DNA from: Centropus unirufus
Taxonomy: Eukaryota; Chordata; Aves; Cuculiformes; Centropidae
NCBI GenBank assembly: GCA_013397695.1
Contig: VYZI01000003.1
Span: forward strand, 7,378,816-7,442,815
DNA length: 64,000 bases
Direction of reading: 5' to 3'
The notes below the pieces were generated by a model that was not told the DNA's origin, ran no database searches, and saw only the letters and a list, made by a program, of their open reading frames with translations. The stretch's first letter is position 1, and each line of letters opens with the position of its first letter. Positions 48,101 through 60,248 of this stretch are shown one piece after another. Position numbers and translations under genes: made by a program.

Positions 48101-51100
48101 TGTGGTTAAGTTAATATTTAGGTCGGGTTTACCCCTGGTTTTCACACAGATTCTAAGAAAGGAGGAGCAGTTGGTGTCTGAACTTGGTCAGAAGTACTGA
48201 ATGCACAAAGCTCAGTCTAAGAACAGGAAACGTGCTGGATCTGAACCCTACCAGTAGCTGTAGCTACAAGAGGAGGGTAGAGGAAGGCCTTTTGGGGCAC
48301 CACCAATATGTTGACTCATTGGTGGTGAGTATTGCTTATAAAGTATGTTTTCTCATACTCCATTTTTCTCAGCAGAAATTTCAGCGCTTATGAGGTTTTC
48401 ACTAAGTTATTGACCTGCACTTGAAATGTGGAAGATGCAATTTTCAAAAATGTGATCTCTTACTCAGTCCAATTGACTGTGGGTGCTAAATTCCATCAGA
48501 TTTTCCATCTATTTTCTTTCTGTAGTTTAGTCAGTACCTCACCTTTAAGGCCATGACAAACTTCAATATATTACCAGGTATTTTGACTCTTAAGGTGAGA
48601 GGTGGCAATTACAGCTGAGACCTTCTTAGGCCAAAGGAAGAGTTGAGCCTTCGTTTTAGGCAGATACCTCACTCCAAAGAAGGGCATGAGGTTGTGAATG
48701 CTGCTGTCATTACAGTGTGCAAATTACCTCTGCATTTTTTGCATTTCTCTTGGCTTGCTCAAAAAAGCTTCCATTTAACTTTTTGGCTTTTGTAGACTTT
48801 TATAGTGCATGATCAAGGCCTCAATCCATCCCACCTTATTTTGCCACTTTGACAGAGGGATTTATGTTAAGAAACTAATGACCCTATGGTTCACAGGCGT
48901 TACATAAGTGGTTTCAGCATATAGAAGATCTTTATCAGTTTCTGGAGGTGTCTTGCCTCTTTCTATTAGTTACAGAGGAAATTTGGAGCAGTCTTGAAAT
49001 ATAGGTAGTTTGTTTACGTTCCCAAAATTGTGTGGAAGAAATCCTCATAAGGATGCCCAAATTTGGAGTATTGCTATGCTCAATACTGCAATCCCTAGAT
49101 GTTTTTCTTATGCCCTCTCCCCCTAAACTTGTCATTTCAATGCTGAACTTCTAGGTTACTACAGAACCTCAATTAATATCTAAGGATCACTTCATATGCC
49201 TAAACATCTGGTGCTATGTGAGACCTTACAGTGTGTCTAGGATAAAGATGGCCGACCTGATGCAAAACCTGTGCCTTTCTAGAGTAGCAGCTGAAGGACA
49301 TAAAGAATATTTTATGGCATTTATTTTTCAGCAACTTAATTCATCCTCCATTGGTATGAAGTGAATTTCTAAGAAAGACTGGGAGTTAGCTACATTACAT
49401 CCTGGTGATTCCAACTTCTCATACCTCTGAATACCACAGCTTACATGTTATCCCTGATGTTGGATAACAAATATGATAGACATATTTCACTGAGGACTTA
49501 CAGCCTTTGTTGGTGTGCAGTGGTTTGTATTAGCTCATCTCCATAGACTAGATTTTATGTTGGAACAGATGCAGGTCTTGGAAAGCTGCTGTCTATTAAA
49601 AATATGCATTAACGGTTTCCCTGAGCTCCCTTTGTGATACCATAGGTCATCATAATATTTCCTTAGAACAAAAAATACTCATCTTTTTTGTAAAGAATAT
49701 CTTGACAGAAACACTACCTCATCAAACTATCCTGCATCAGAGTTACTTCCCTTCTTTCCCTTTGAGCAATGTTTCACTGTCAGATGTAGAACAGATGTTG
49801 TGAATTAAGATAATCTACCAAGTCTGAAAAAAATCATACAGAAACAAGCAACTGCTCTGTATTTGTAGCTAGACATAGCCGAGATGGATAGAAAGACCAA
49901 TTGACTAGCAGCAAGAGGGGCAGCCAAAGTGAACTACTGAGCATGTAGCATTCCCTCTTCTTTCCTTCCTAATAACTACAGTTCTGTAACCTTGTGTTCA
50001 TGGTAAACACTTCTGAGCTCTTTCCACATGGACTAGGAGCAAGACAAGCAGTGTAAACTAGATCAAAGCTATACCAGATGAAGACAAGATGGATCAAAAA
50101 CTCACAGGGGAATCAGATCAATGAAACATATCCAGGGAAAATCAACAAAGACCTTATTGAGGACTCTGTAGGTTTTACTGTCTTCACACGGCTCTGGCTG
50201 CATCAACACCCCTTCCTCATGGTGGTGCAAGTCAGTTTCCCCAGGAAAATAAATCAATTTCTTGCAATCAAATTTTTCAATTAACCGATCTGATCCGTGT
50301 TGTAGATGCAAAAATATGTTAGCAGCCTTGCACAGTCTGAGTGTCGTGGAATTTCTTGATGCACCCTCACCACCAGATGGACACATTTGTGCTGTGCCTG
50401 GGCAGCTCTTGGCCCCAGCTGCAGGAAAGGTGCACATACACTGTTTGGCACCCAGTAGTCAGAACTTGCTTGAAGAACAATCCTGGGTCCATTCATAATG
50501 AATCCAGCCAGAGGTGGGTACAGGAACAGAACTCCCTTGTATAGGGAGCTATTTCCACCCTCCCATTAGCCTGGACAACAAGGGAGATGATAGTATTGGC
50601 AAAATCACTGTAATGCTGATATCGTTTCTGCTTGATTTAGGGTTTTTGTTGGTAAGGGCAAATAATAATGAGAGAAATATTTTAAATAATGCTTAAATCA
50701 GTTCTAGAAAATGTACAGGTGAAAGTGGACACTTTCTTATGTAGCTAACTTTCATGTTTGTACTATGAGCTAATGACTGGCAGAACATTTGGAACTTGAC
50801 AAAAAGAGGGGATTTTTATCTTCTATTTCTTCCTTTCCCCTGAATATTTGCAAGTTCCAAAGACTTCCCTGCATACATAATTTATACAAATAAGAAGACA
50901 CCTTATATTTACAGTTTATTTGTGTGCACTGGAAAAAAGCTGATACATGCCAGTTACCCATTTTGATTTATAGTCTTTGACTGCACAAAAAACTATGTCA
51001 GGCTTATTTTCTTTGTTTCTTTTTTTGTCACATGGTCAAGAACACATGTATTCCGAAGTAGATAAAACTCACAATTACTGGCTTTGCATGGTTTGTTATG

Positions 51101-54100
51101 GCAATAAAAATGTATGAAAAAGATGAATATGGTGCAGGAAAGCAGTACTGGGATAAGATCACCATAGCACTTTCAAAAACATGTACCTGAGTGTGTTTTA
51201 TTGAGTATGTGTTGGAGATTGCCTGATGCAAATGAATTATATAGAAACTTAAGCAGATAGCCACAGCTGCACTTCGCAACTGCCAGAGGTTTCTCTAACT
51301 GGCTATTTTCCAGCAATCCTGCTAAGAAAGAGCTGAAAAGTTTACCACAAACATCTATACCGAGGCAGACTCCAGGACTGAAAGAAACTGGTTGTCCGTT
51401 CACCATGGGGTTGCTCATAAATGTATTGAATATTGGATTTTGAGTTTGTTTTGAAGTCAGGTTGTTTATAACTCTAAAGAGACATGTTAGAAATCATTCT
51501 ATCAAAATTCATTACGTGAATTAATTTTAGGTTATTCCATTGCCTACAAGATTTGACATCTTTCGCCTTTCATAATATTTATTCTGGTTCCCAAATGACA
51601 ATATCTTATGAATTACCTCATAGGTTTAAGGAAGAAGTAATTTTTGAAGTATTACTTTGGCTAAATATTTAAGCCACTTGTGACTACAAGTTAAACTTTT
51701 AATTTAAAAGATAAAATGTGCATTCAGCAAACTGAGGTACCTCTTTTAGCCTTACTATTTATTGTTCTTATCGTATTATTGGCAGAGAAATGAGGCGGGT
51801 GAACTTAGAGGACAGGCCTGTCAGGGTTCAAGAGGGAAACTCTACAGAGACAGTCTTATGCTGAAGGTCTGCCTCCAAAACCACAATTTAAAGCAGAGAC
51901 TCCCCTAGTTTAGTGAGACAACAGATCTTGGCTCTTCTGCAGTGGAATATTTGCACAACCTTAAATCAGGATCTTGGAGCTGAGGAGTATGGACAATAAC
52001 CAAAAGTGAAGTTTGCTAAATGTGTTTTTAACAGTTAATCAAATTATTCAGAATGGTTTTACACTCAGCAACTGAGAGCAAAAACAGAGCCTGTGTTTCC
52101 CTACTTTTCATTTATTGATCCATTTAATCTAATCTTTGAAAAATATCAACAGGTTATTTGCCTCCAGACAGGTCTCTAATAAATAAGAAGAATACTTGAG
52201 AAAGGAAAATGAATAAATCGTAAATTGTTCTGGTAACACCTTAAAGTGATGGTTATTTTTCTTGTTTGATTGTGCCTTTTATGAAAGACATTGCCTACAG
52301 TCAGAATGAAATCGCTTTGTGAAAAAGTAGGCACAAGAAATGAGGCAGAAGAAAACTGTGTGAGTGCTTTGCTGAATACTTGTCTTGCTCATTCTAATTG
52401 ATGTTATCAGCTCATTTCTGACTGCAAATTACAGTCTCTTGCTTAGTTCATTTCTTATTTTATAACTGCTCTACTGTTAATAGTAGTGAAGTGAAAAGAT
52501 AGGAAGAACGTCAAATTGAAAATGTTCACTGGTTCTTGTTTTGCCGTAAGGAAAAATGCAAAACGCAGGCAAATGTGGTCACTCTAGGAAACTACTCTGT
52601 CCTTTTTTAATTGTCAACAGCTTGAATTCGGAATTTGTCATAACATCATGCTCAGATGATTTCCAAGTATGGGAGCCAACAAAGCCTTCTGGAGGTGGAT
52701 GAGCATTATATTGGCACGGACAATTGCTTGTCACTCAGATCTGGGAGGTTTAGGACAAGTCAGTGGTGAAATGCATTGCTATGCATGCCATGTCCCCTGC
52801 CTGGGGAATGTAAGGATCCTGCCCTGTCCAACCCACCTCTGTGACCTGAGGACTCCAGAGCCATCCAAACCTGAATCACTGTGCAGGTGCATCCTGCAGA
52901 TACAATGGCCACAAAACTGATATGGATCTCCTGCTCTTCAAAGATATAACATTATCTTTGGATCTTCCACCTCAGTCTGTCTCTGTTAAGTACCTGTTTT
53001 AGGATCCAATACCAGTGAAATTTATCTTAGACAGCTTCCTAGGACAGTATTGTGTTTTGTAGATCTGTGGAGGAATGATGTCACAGACCAAACCATTCTG
53101 CTTGGTGGTGTGAAAGTGCCTGGACGAGGTGATTAGCTTCTTTCTGGGCAGAGGATGGGGCTCATTCATCAGGGACATTTCTGCTGACTCTAGTTATATT
53201 CAGCAGGCTGTGAATTCAGATCTTGAAATCACACCTCACTGAATGAGTCTTATATTACCTGAGCAGGTTTGTGCATTTCTTTGGTAAGTCAGGTACTTAC
53301 ACAGTAATCACCCATACAGTCCTGAAGCAGATCACATAAATGAAAACCTAATTCTAGATGACGCTGAATGGGATTTATCAGTGGAATATTTCTTAACTAA
53401 GAAATAAGAACTTCTGGGAAAAGCACGATGTGCTGATATTTGTGGTGAGATGGTGAGCAAAAGTGGATGAGAGAATGAACAGGCAGATATCTCACAAGAA
53501 TCTCAGGGGACACAAGGAGGATATCTATAAAACAAGCCTAAGCTTTAGGGTCTCTCTTCCTTGGTGGTCAACAGAAAATGAGCCACAGGAATATTTTTTT
53601 CCTGCATTTTATAAATACACATAGGAGACAAGAAGAGAACTGCTGCTTTAGGCAGGACTTTGATCACTTATCTGAGCTGATGAGACCCAGACGAAAATAC
53701 TTCCAAGAGAGCTGGTAGCTCTTCTGGGGGTTGCCTGAGCTCTCATGCTTTACACATCTCAGTGTCTTTCCAATATAAAATTAAATTGTTTTTTAAAATT
53801 ATTTTAAAATCAAATAAGCATCACTGTTTCCCTCCTTCCATCAATCACGTATAAGTTTTTCTCTGTCTTAGCTAGACATGTTCTAATAATGAAAGTGATC
53901 ACAGGCTAATGAATCTACATGGGCTCAGACACCCCTTGCTTGGTTCTTGATCTCCTCTCCTGGAGCTTATCCAGCCCTGCCAGAAAGTAGAGCAAGGCAA
54001 AACTACAACTCTCTCTACCGAGAGATGTTTGCTGAGCAACTGTAGATAAGAGAAGACAGCAGCAAGACACAGATTTCAGGCATTCTGCTCTCTCTGTGGC

Positions 54101-55689
54101 ACAGTGAGGTGGAGCCAAAAATTTTTATACAAAAATTGTAAAAAAGGTATTTTAGATAGGTTTCAGGAGAGAAAATAGCTGAAGAAAAGAGACCACAACT
54201 TCTGCAAATATAGTGGTTAAATACATCACAACGTCCAGCGGTCTCAAGCACCACAATGTTAAGGTAGATGTTAAAAAAACACCTGGAAAATCAAGAATAA
54301 GTTGTAGGTATGAGGAGAACAGATATTTCACAGATCTTAGTCATTTACAGAGCATATCTGAAAACTTCTAGCATGTCTCTGCAGATCTTAATTACTCGGG
54401 TAGGGGAACTTGTAATAGCATTGGGAGCAGGGATGCCTAGATTGGAACTTTTAATTAAACCATTCCCAATCTCAGCTCAAGGAGAACACTGAGCGAAAGC
54501 AGAAAATTTTATTCATGAGGACAAGCTCACTAACACAGAGTGAGGCAGGGGAGCAGTGAGAACATTTGGGAGTGAGAAAAAACAGCCCTTACTGTCCGTC
54601 TGTTATCAATACATCATATCCAAACTTACAGGACTTAGTGCTAGAGATCATGGGCTGTGGTTCCTTTTTATAATCCTTTTTCCAGGTTGTAGTATCAATT
54701 GTTCTTGCTTGTCAAATCAAGAACTCAGTTCTTAGCAGGCAATATCCTGAAGTTAGGGCAAGCAGCTATTTAAGCAGTATCTTCTATGTAAAAACAAAGT
54801 GGTGTAAGTGATCATAGGGAAGTGCTTACTGTTGAGGCCACACTGGATATATAAGACATGACAAAGAATCATGGAAAGAACGGTCTTACAAAGTGCAAAG
54901 TTTGCTAATCCTGGATGTCCTGTGTACATTTATTTATGTCTGGCAGTGATCTTGGTAGTTCCATGACTAACATCTTAATTAATGAAAACATGTGCTCCCC
55001 CTGCCAGATCGCATTGATGTTGGGCTTTGTTTGAAATCTGTGAGAGAGAGAGCTGCCTCCATGAACAGTGCAAAATTTCAGTGACAGATTGCTTTGCAGG
55101 CAGGGTTTATAGTGTGACATCACAGAACACACTGTTCCTGGCCGGTGGACCTGGGGCGTTACGTCCCAGCTCTGCTCATGCTGGAGGCAGCTCTGACAAT
55201 GCAAGGAAGGGGCACCAGGGCTGCTGCCTCAGACTGAGGCTCACTGGTCTCTTTGGGTTTTTCATGTGCACGTGTAAAACTGGCATCACTCCTCCCACAG
55301 CTTATCCTGTCCATATGGTGGGAAAGAACTCTCCCTCCATCTTGCATACAAGTTTTTAAACAATTACATTTGGACAACTGTTCCTTTTGCATCTTCCTTT
55401 TCTACAAAGTCATAATAACACTGTACAAACCTGCACAGGCTTTTATCTTTGGAAATGTGGCTAATTTTATCTGCAGCGGTAATAAAATCTATTAAGGTAG
55501 TTAAAGCTAAATGTCAGTGAAGCTGATCACTTGCTAGTTTTCCTATCCTTTCTATGCATCATCAACCAGATCTTCCTGGTCAGACTTTTTTTAAGACTTC
55601 TCCATGGAATCACCCAGAAAATTCTCCTTTGTCTTCAGCCACCCAGATGCTCAGCTTCCTTACGACCCTTAACACAGGCAATCTTGTCT
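45121..55689. other. long non-coding stretch
   Basis: No gene, transposon or strong repeat is seen over about 10.5 kb. Frames reach 111 codons (minus strand 50102-50437) and 110 codons (plus strand 55027-55359) without domains. Landmarks are A11 at about 45221-45231, a 9-base tandem duplication AATCAGAGA near 46071-46090, a 10-base hairpin at 48298-48327, and AT-only palindromic sequence near 53788-53810. A complex patch at 50140-50440 could be conserved DNA, but nothing specific supports it. Confidence 0.5.
48298..48327. repeat. perfect 10-base hairpin
   Basis: CACCACCAAT (48298-48307) and ATTGGTGGTG (48318-48327) are exact reverse complements around a 10-base loop. It is too short for a microRNA precursor, and one or two such hairpins are expected by chance in the window. 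Confidence 0.7.
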
Positions 55690-56131
55690 NNNNNNNNNNN
55701 NNNNNNNNNNNNNNNNNNNNNNNNNNNNNNNNNNNNNNNNNNNNNNNNNNNNNNNNNNNNNNNNNNNNNNNNNNNNNNNNNNNNNNNNNNNNNNNNNNNN
55801 NNNNNNNNNNNNNNNNNNNNNNNNNNNNNNNNNNNNNNNNNNNNNNNNNNNNNNNNNNNNNNNNNNNNNNNNNNNNNNNNNNNNNNNNNNNNNNNNNNNN
55901 NNNNNNNNNNNNNNNNNNNNNNNNNNNNNNNNNNNNNNNNNNNNNNNNNNNNNNNNNNNNNNNNNNNNNNNNNNNNNNNNNNNNNNNNNNNNNNNNNNNN
56001 NNNNNNNNNNNNNNNNNNNNNNNNNNNNNNNNNNNNNNNNNNNNNNNNNNNNNNNNNNNNNNNNNNNNNNNNNNNNNNNNNNNNNNNNNNNNNNNNNNNN
56101 NNNNNNNNNNNNNNNNNNNNNNNNNNNNNNN
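55690..56131. other. assembly gap (442 N)
   Basis: A run of 442 unresolved bases whose right edge is a pentanucleotide repeat, so the gap probably reflects failure to assemble that repeat. True length is unknown. Frames crossing it are artefacts. Confidence 0.99.
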
Positions 56132-56214
56132 CTTTCCTTTCCTTTCCTTTCCTTTCCTTTCCTTTCCTTTCCTTTCCTTTCCTTTCCTTTCCTTTCCTTT
56201 CCTTTCCTTTCCTT
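56132..56214. repeat. (CCTTT)n microsatellite, at least 16 copies
   Basis: An uninterrupted pentanucleotide array runs from the gap edge to about 56214 and decays into CTCTCTG. The plus strand is pure pyrimidine and the minus strand GGAAA repeats. Its left end is hidden in the gap, so the array may be much longer. It yields repetitive false reading frames in all phases. Confidence 0.97.
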
Positions 56215-56939
56215 CTCTCTGCCTTTAAGAACAGTGCAGCAGATAGGTTCTTCTGCTCTCAAGTTACCGTTGTAATTCACCTCCATATCTTGGTGACCAT
56301 GGGAAAGAACTTCAGGGTCTCTTAGTGCAGGTGGTCCTTGGTTTTTCTCCCTCTGATACTAGAACCTGGTGTTCATTTGCTGCCAGGACACAGTACTTGC
56401 TCTTCAACTTCACAGGTCTACAGCATGTGTAAGAAGGAGTCCAGAGCAAGATCCATCTCCAGAACCTCCTCTCTTTTCTGCAACTGGTCCCACCAAAAGT
56501 CTCTTTTCCTCTTTAGTGCCTCTCTCTGTTCTGCTGATTAAATCACAGGGTTTCTCTGTTTGGAAAAAAAATTATAATGGCAGCAGAATACATCACACTT
56601 CTGTAAAACCAAGGTGGTGCAGGGAAAATGAATAGAGACTGACTGTTCACAGTCTCTCAGAACATATCTTAGGGGCCACTCAATAAAATTGTCAGGCATC
56701 CCAGTTAAAAACAGTCAAAAAAAGAATAAGTTTTTGTGTGGCCTGCAGTTACACTCTGGCCAAATAAATTAAATAAATAAATTCCAAAAGGGACTGACAC
56801 ATTAATGGAGGATGGGTGCTTTGATGACTATTTGATACCATGCTCTGGATGTAATTTTAGTCGCAGGAAATATCTAAGCTGTTGACTTTTTGAGGCTGGA
56901 AGGCAGTAAAAGGACTCTATATGCCTTAATTTTCATTCT
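56215..56939. other. non-coding stretch
   Basis: No gene is supported. Frames of 67 and 88 codons at 56338-56635 overlap in different phases with no domain. An AAAT-like simple repeat (TAAATTAAATAAATAAATT) lies at about 56764-56783. Confidence 0.55.
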
Positions 56940-57040
56940 TTTATTTCAGTATCTGCTAATAATCACTGTCAGAGACAGGATACTTGGCCAGACAGGCATT
57001 TGATTTGACTGGCTATGGTGCTCCTTACATTTTTTAATAC
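56940..57040 (+). mobile_element. CR1-like LINE, 3' end of the same old family as 5170-5345
   Basis: CACTGTCAGAGACAGGATAC, then TTGGCCAGACAGGCATTTG, then ATTTGACTGGCTATGGTGCTCCTTACAT match in order the old CR1 3' end (CACTGTCAGAGACAGGATAC, TGGGCTAGATGGACCTTTG, GTCTGACCCAGTATGG, TTCTTATGTT). The first block agrees at all 20 positions with the remembered pattern. The fragment is short; the part to its left cannot be aligned by eye. Confidence 0.65.
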
Positions 57041-57968
57041 ACACTGGAGCAGTTTTGCCCAGAACTTGCAGTCACCGTTTATTCTGCTCTGTGTGCTGCA
57101 CTTCTGTTCTTTTGCTGATAGCCAAGAATGACAAATTTAAAATAAGACTTATGACAACATCCACATTGCATGGCACAAGCAGCATGGTAACGGGTTGGTT
57201 TTCCTAGTTAAGAGCTGGAATAACTTCATTTGCTCCCCACAAATGGGATCTGTACATTCAATCCATTGACAGTGGAAAGGGCCTGCCCTAGGGATGGATC
57301 ACAGCTTACTGATCCCAGCAACTCTCAGCCCTGCCTGATGCTGTGATTTCAATTCTTAGGTGGGCATTCAAGCCACTGTGCCATAATCCCAAAACCTGCC
57401 CACAACCTGAGGAAAATAATTTCACGTGACCCTCTTGTAGGTAAGAATGAGAATGCTCACAACAGCTTACATTCAGTAAGCAATATTACACACAATGTTT
57501 AGAGAGAAAAGGAAACACCTTGCTAAATTCACTTCATCCTTAGGATCTGGTACAAACTCAAATCTCTGAGTAGGTGAGTGAAATGTTCCTGAGGCATGTC
57601 TTTTTCAAACCATGCTCTGAAACAAAGTGTATGAGGAATGATGATGTATATGGACCAAAGACAAAGGAAATATTCCATAATATCCATAGATATTAAGCCA
57701 TTGTCTTTTGGCATTTGCACAGCAGGACATGCAGGAAATTTCAGGGGCACATTAACAGAATCAGTGCATATGTTGCTCAGCATTTTCAACAAATATAGGG
57801 ATTTCTTCTTGCTTTTTTTTTTATTTTGTTTACTGGGTCTTTTCATTACCCCACAGTTCTGGTGGAAAGGGCAGAAATACAAGAGTCAGTCCTGCAAACT
57901 GCGTAGAGCCTGAGGTCTGGCTTGGCTAGTGTGGAAGCTGATGATACTCTGCACCCATGTGCAAGGTC

Positions 57969-58002
57969 CCTGCTGTTGAGCAGGATGAGTCCTGCTAGCA
58001 GG
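57969..58002. repeat. two adjacent CCTGCT/AGCAGG palindromes
   Basis: CCTGCT-GTTG-AGCAGG (57969-57984) is followed six bases later by the perfect 12-base palindrome CCTGCTAGCAGG (57991-58002). The second looks like a copy of the first without the loop. Confidence 0.75.
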
Positions 58003-60201
58003 TGGTAGGCTGTAAGCTATTGACGCATATATTCAACTGTCACAAGTCCCATAAAATAGTAGCATTTGGCAGACCCTATTATTAATGATACTATGTTTGC
58101 CAACAACATAAAACAATAACACTTGCGAGTTAAGAAAATTCAAATCAGATGAAGATTTTCCTGCATTCTGTCCAAAAAGCTCTTGTAAGAGGCTGATTCA
58201 TTCGATACCATTTCTATCCCAAGAGCAAGGGAAGATCACTTTCCCACTCTTCCACTGTGGGAAACAGAACTCAAATCAGCACAGTTTTAGTCCTCATGGT
58301 GATCACAGACACTACTTTTTTTCTAACAGAATTTCACCTAGCTGTGTTTGTTGCCCCTTTCTAAATAAGTGACGGTTTTGCTGTAATGTTGCTCATATGG
58401 TAGAAATCCACTTAATCAGATAGATTTGAAAAATAGCAAAGAACTATTTTCCTTGCTGTCTCAGAGCCATGTGTCTGGCTTGAAGGTCCCTGCAGACTAA
58501 TGTGTGAAATCCAAGTCCTGGCACTACAGCCTTTATTTAGGGAGTTGCAAATACATACAGAGCAAATGTTCTGCACTTCCCCCCAGGCATTACAGCAAGA
58601 TCTCAAAGCATTTGCAAATTAATCTATTAACTCTCACAGCTCCCTCAGAGCCTTTCCTCCCCTTGTGTCATGAACATCTGATTAATATTCAAGATATTTC
58701 AGGACTTTCTAATTTCCTTTTCCTCTTCGGCAGGAAACTTTAGTAACATGAACAATGCATCATCTTCACTTTCATCTTAGCTTACTTCCAATGAGTGGCC
58801 ACAAGAAGCCGTTTCCCTCAGGAGTACTGAGAAATATCAGTAATACTTTAGTCAGAATACCACTTGAAAGAAGGTAGAAGGAAAACTCAGCCTATACTAG
58901 GGTACCCTCCACAGCTGCTTCTCATGGCTTTATGATCCCTGCAAACCCATACTCATACTCTGCTGCTTTGTTACAGAGAAAAACAGTTAACACAGTGTGC
59001 ACACTTCACTTCAGCTTTGGCACATTGGCCCAGTTGCCTTGGGCAATGGCTTTAGCTGTTTCCAAGTTATGCCTCTGCAGAAGTTGCTTAATTACTGCTT
59101 TCATGAATCACTTGCTGGTAGTAGTTTACCCCCTCCCATATAGAATTATTATTGCTATTAACATTACAGTTGCTTAATATTGCACGAAGGTGTAGGAAGA
59201 AGGTTGCATTCCACTACAAAAGGTTCTTGTGGCTAATTAATAATGAAGCACCATGTATGAGTGGAGCAAATTCAGGAGAGGGAAAGTTAGACCCAAAAGC
59301 ATTATTTCAGGTCAGTATTGTAATCAATCTCCACTTGACAAATGCATTCTCTCATTTGAAACTGAAGTGGGGAACCCAAGGAAGGTCTCATTCTACTTGT
59401 GATGTCTTGTGCTAGTACCAAGTCCTATGGATGTGTCTTCCTGCCCAAGAACACACAAAAAAAAGCAGAAGGAACTGCAGGATTTGCTTGTCAGGGCTCT
59501 CACAGTTCATTTTTCTGGAGGTGCTGGCCAGACCCAGGACTCTTACACTGGGGTGGCAAACTTCAGTTTACCCCCAAACTAGTGGTGTTCTTGTGGGGCA
59601 TGATTTAAGTCTATTTTTATTCTTTCTTGATTGATCTATGGATGAAGGCATAGGGTGCTCCTTGCTCCTTGGCAAGGGTATTTAAATCTTCCCACAATCC
59701 TTTTTGTTTCAGTTTGTGCACCACTGCAGATGATTCTGCTGGGTCCCCTCTTCCTTGTATTGTCACCCATTCCCGTGACAGCACACCAGTGCCACATTCA
59801 TGTGCTTCCTTCTGTTTTTCTTGTCCCTTGAGCAATTCCTCTGAGCTGTCCTGCAAAACAGATACCTTCTCTTCATGGACACTTAAAAAAACCTTTCAGT
59901 GAAGTCATCCTTTCTCTGCCCAGGCTGGGAATGGGCTGCTCAGTTCTATGAGTCGAATAGGGGAAAGCTTGGAATAAGAGACAGGCATCACTTAGTTATT
60001 GCATTGGAAGTATAAAAATTGCATTTCAGAAATAGTCAACTACATTCTGTAAGCTCAGGAAGCCCGAGAGCAGCCCAACACCAACAGCACACATACCGAG
60101 TTAAGAACTGTGTCTTTGAAGGTCCATGAGCTGTGAACATTTTGCTTGCATGCTGTTTCCTATTCCTCCATTTTGACATCCCCCCAGACACAGAATGTGT
60201 G

Positions 60202-60248
60202 CCTTCCCTTTCCTTCCCTCTTCCTTTTCCTCTTCCCTTCCCTTTTCC
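60202..60248. repeat. 47-base pure pyrimidine tract
   Basis: No purine occurs on the plus strand from 60202 to 60248. The composition is irregular CCTTT and CCCTT steps, like a decayed version of the (CCTTT)n array at 56132-56214. Confidence 0.9.

Noticed and set aside
50102..50437. 111-codon minus-strand open frame with several cysteines and histidines
   Set aside because: Cysteine and histidine spacing does not match a zinc finger, and overlapping frames on the other strand are equally long.
55531..56325. Open frames of 205 to 264 codons through the second N run and the microsatellite
   Set aside because: Unresolved bases plus a pentanucleotide array that lacks stops in several phases; not proteins.
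58009..58030. Sequence slightly like a let-7 microRNA
   Set aside because: Only about 14 of 22 positions agree and there is no complementary arm at hairpin distance.
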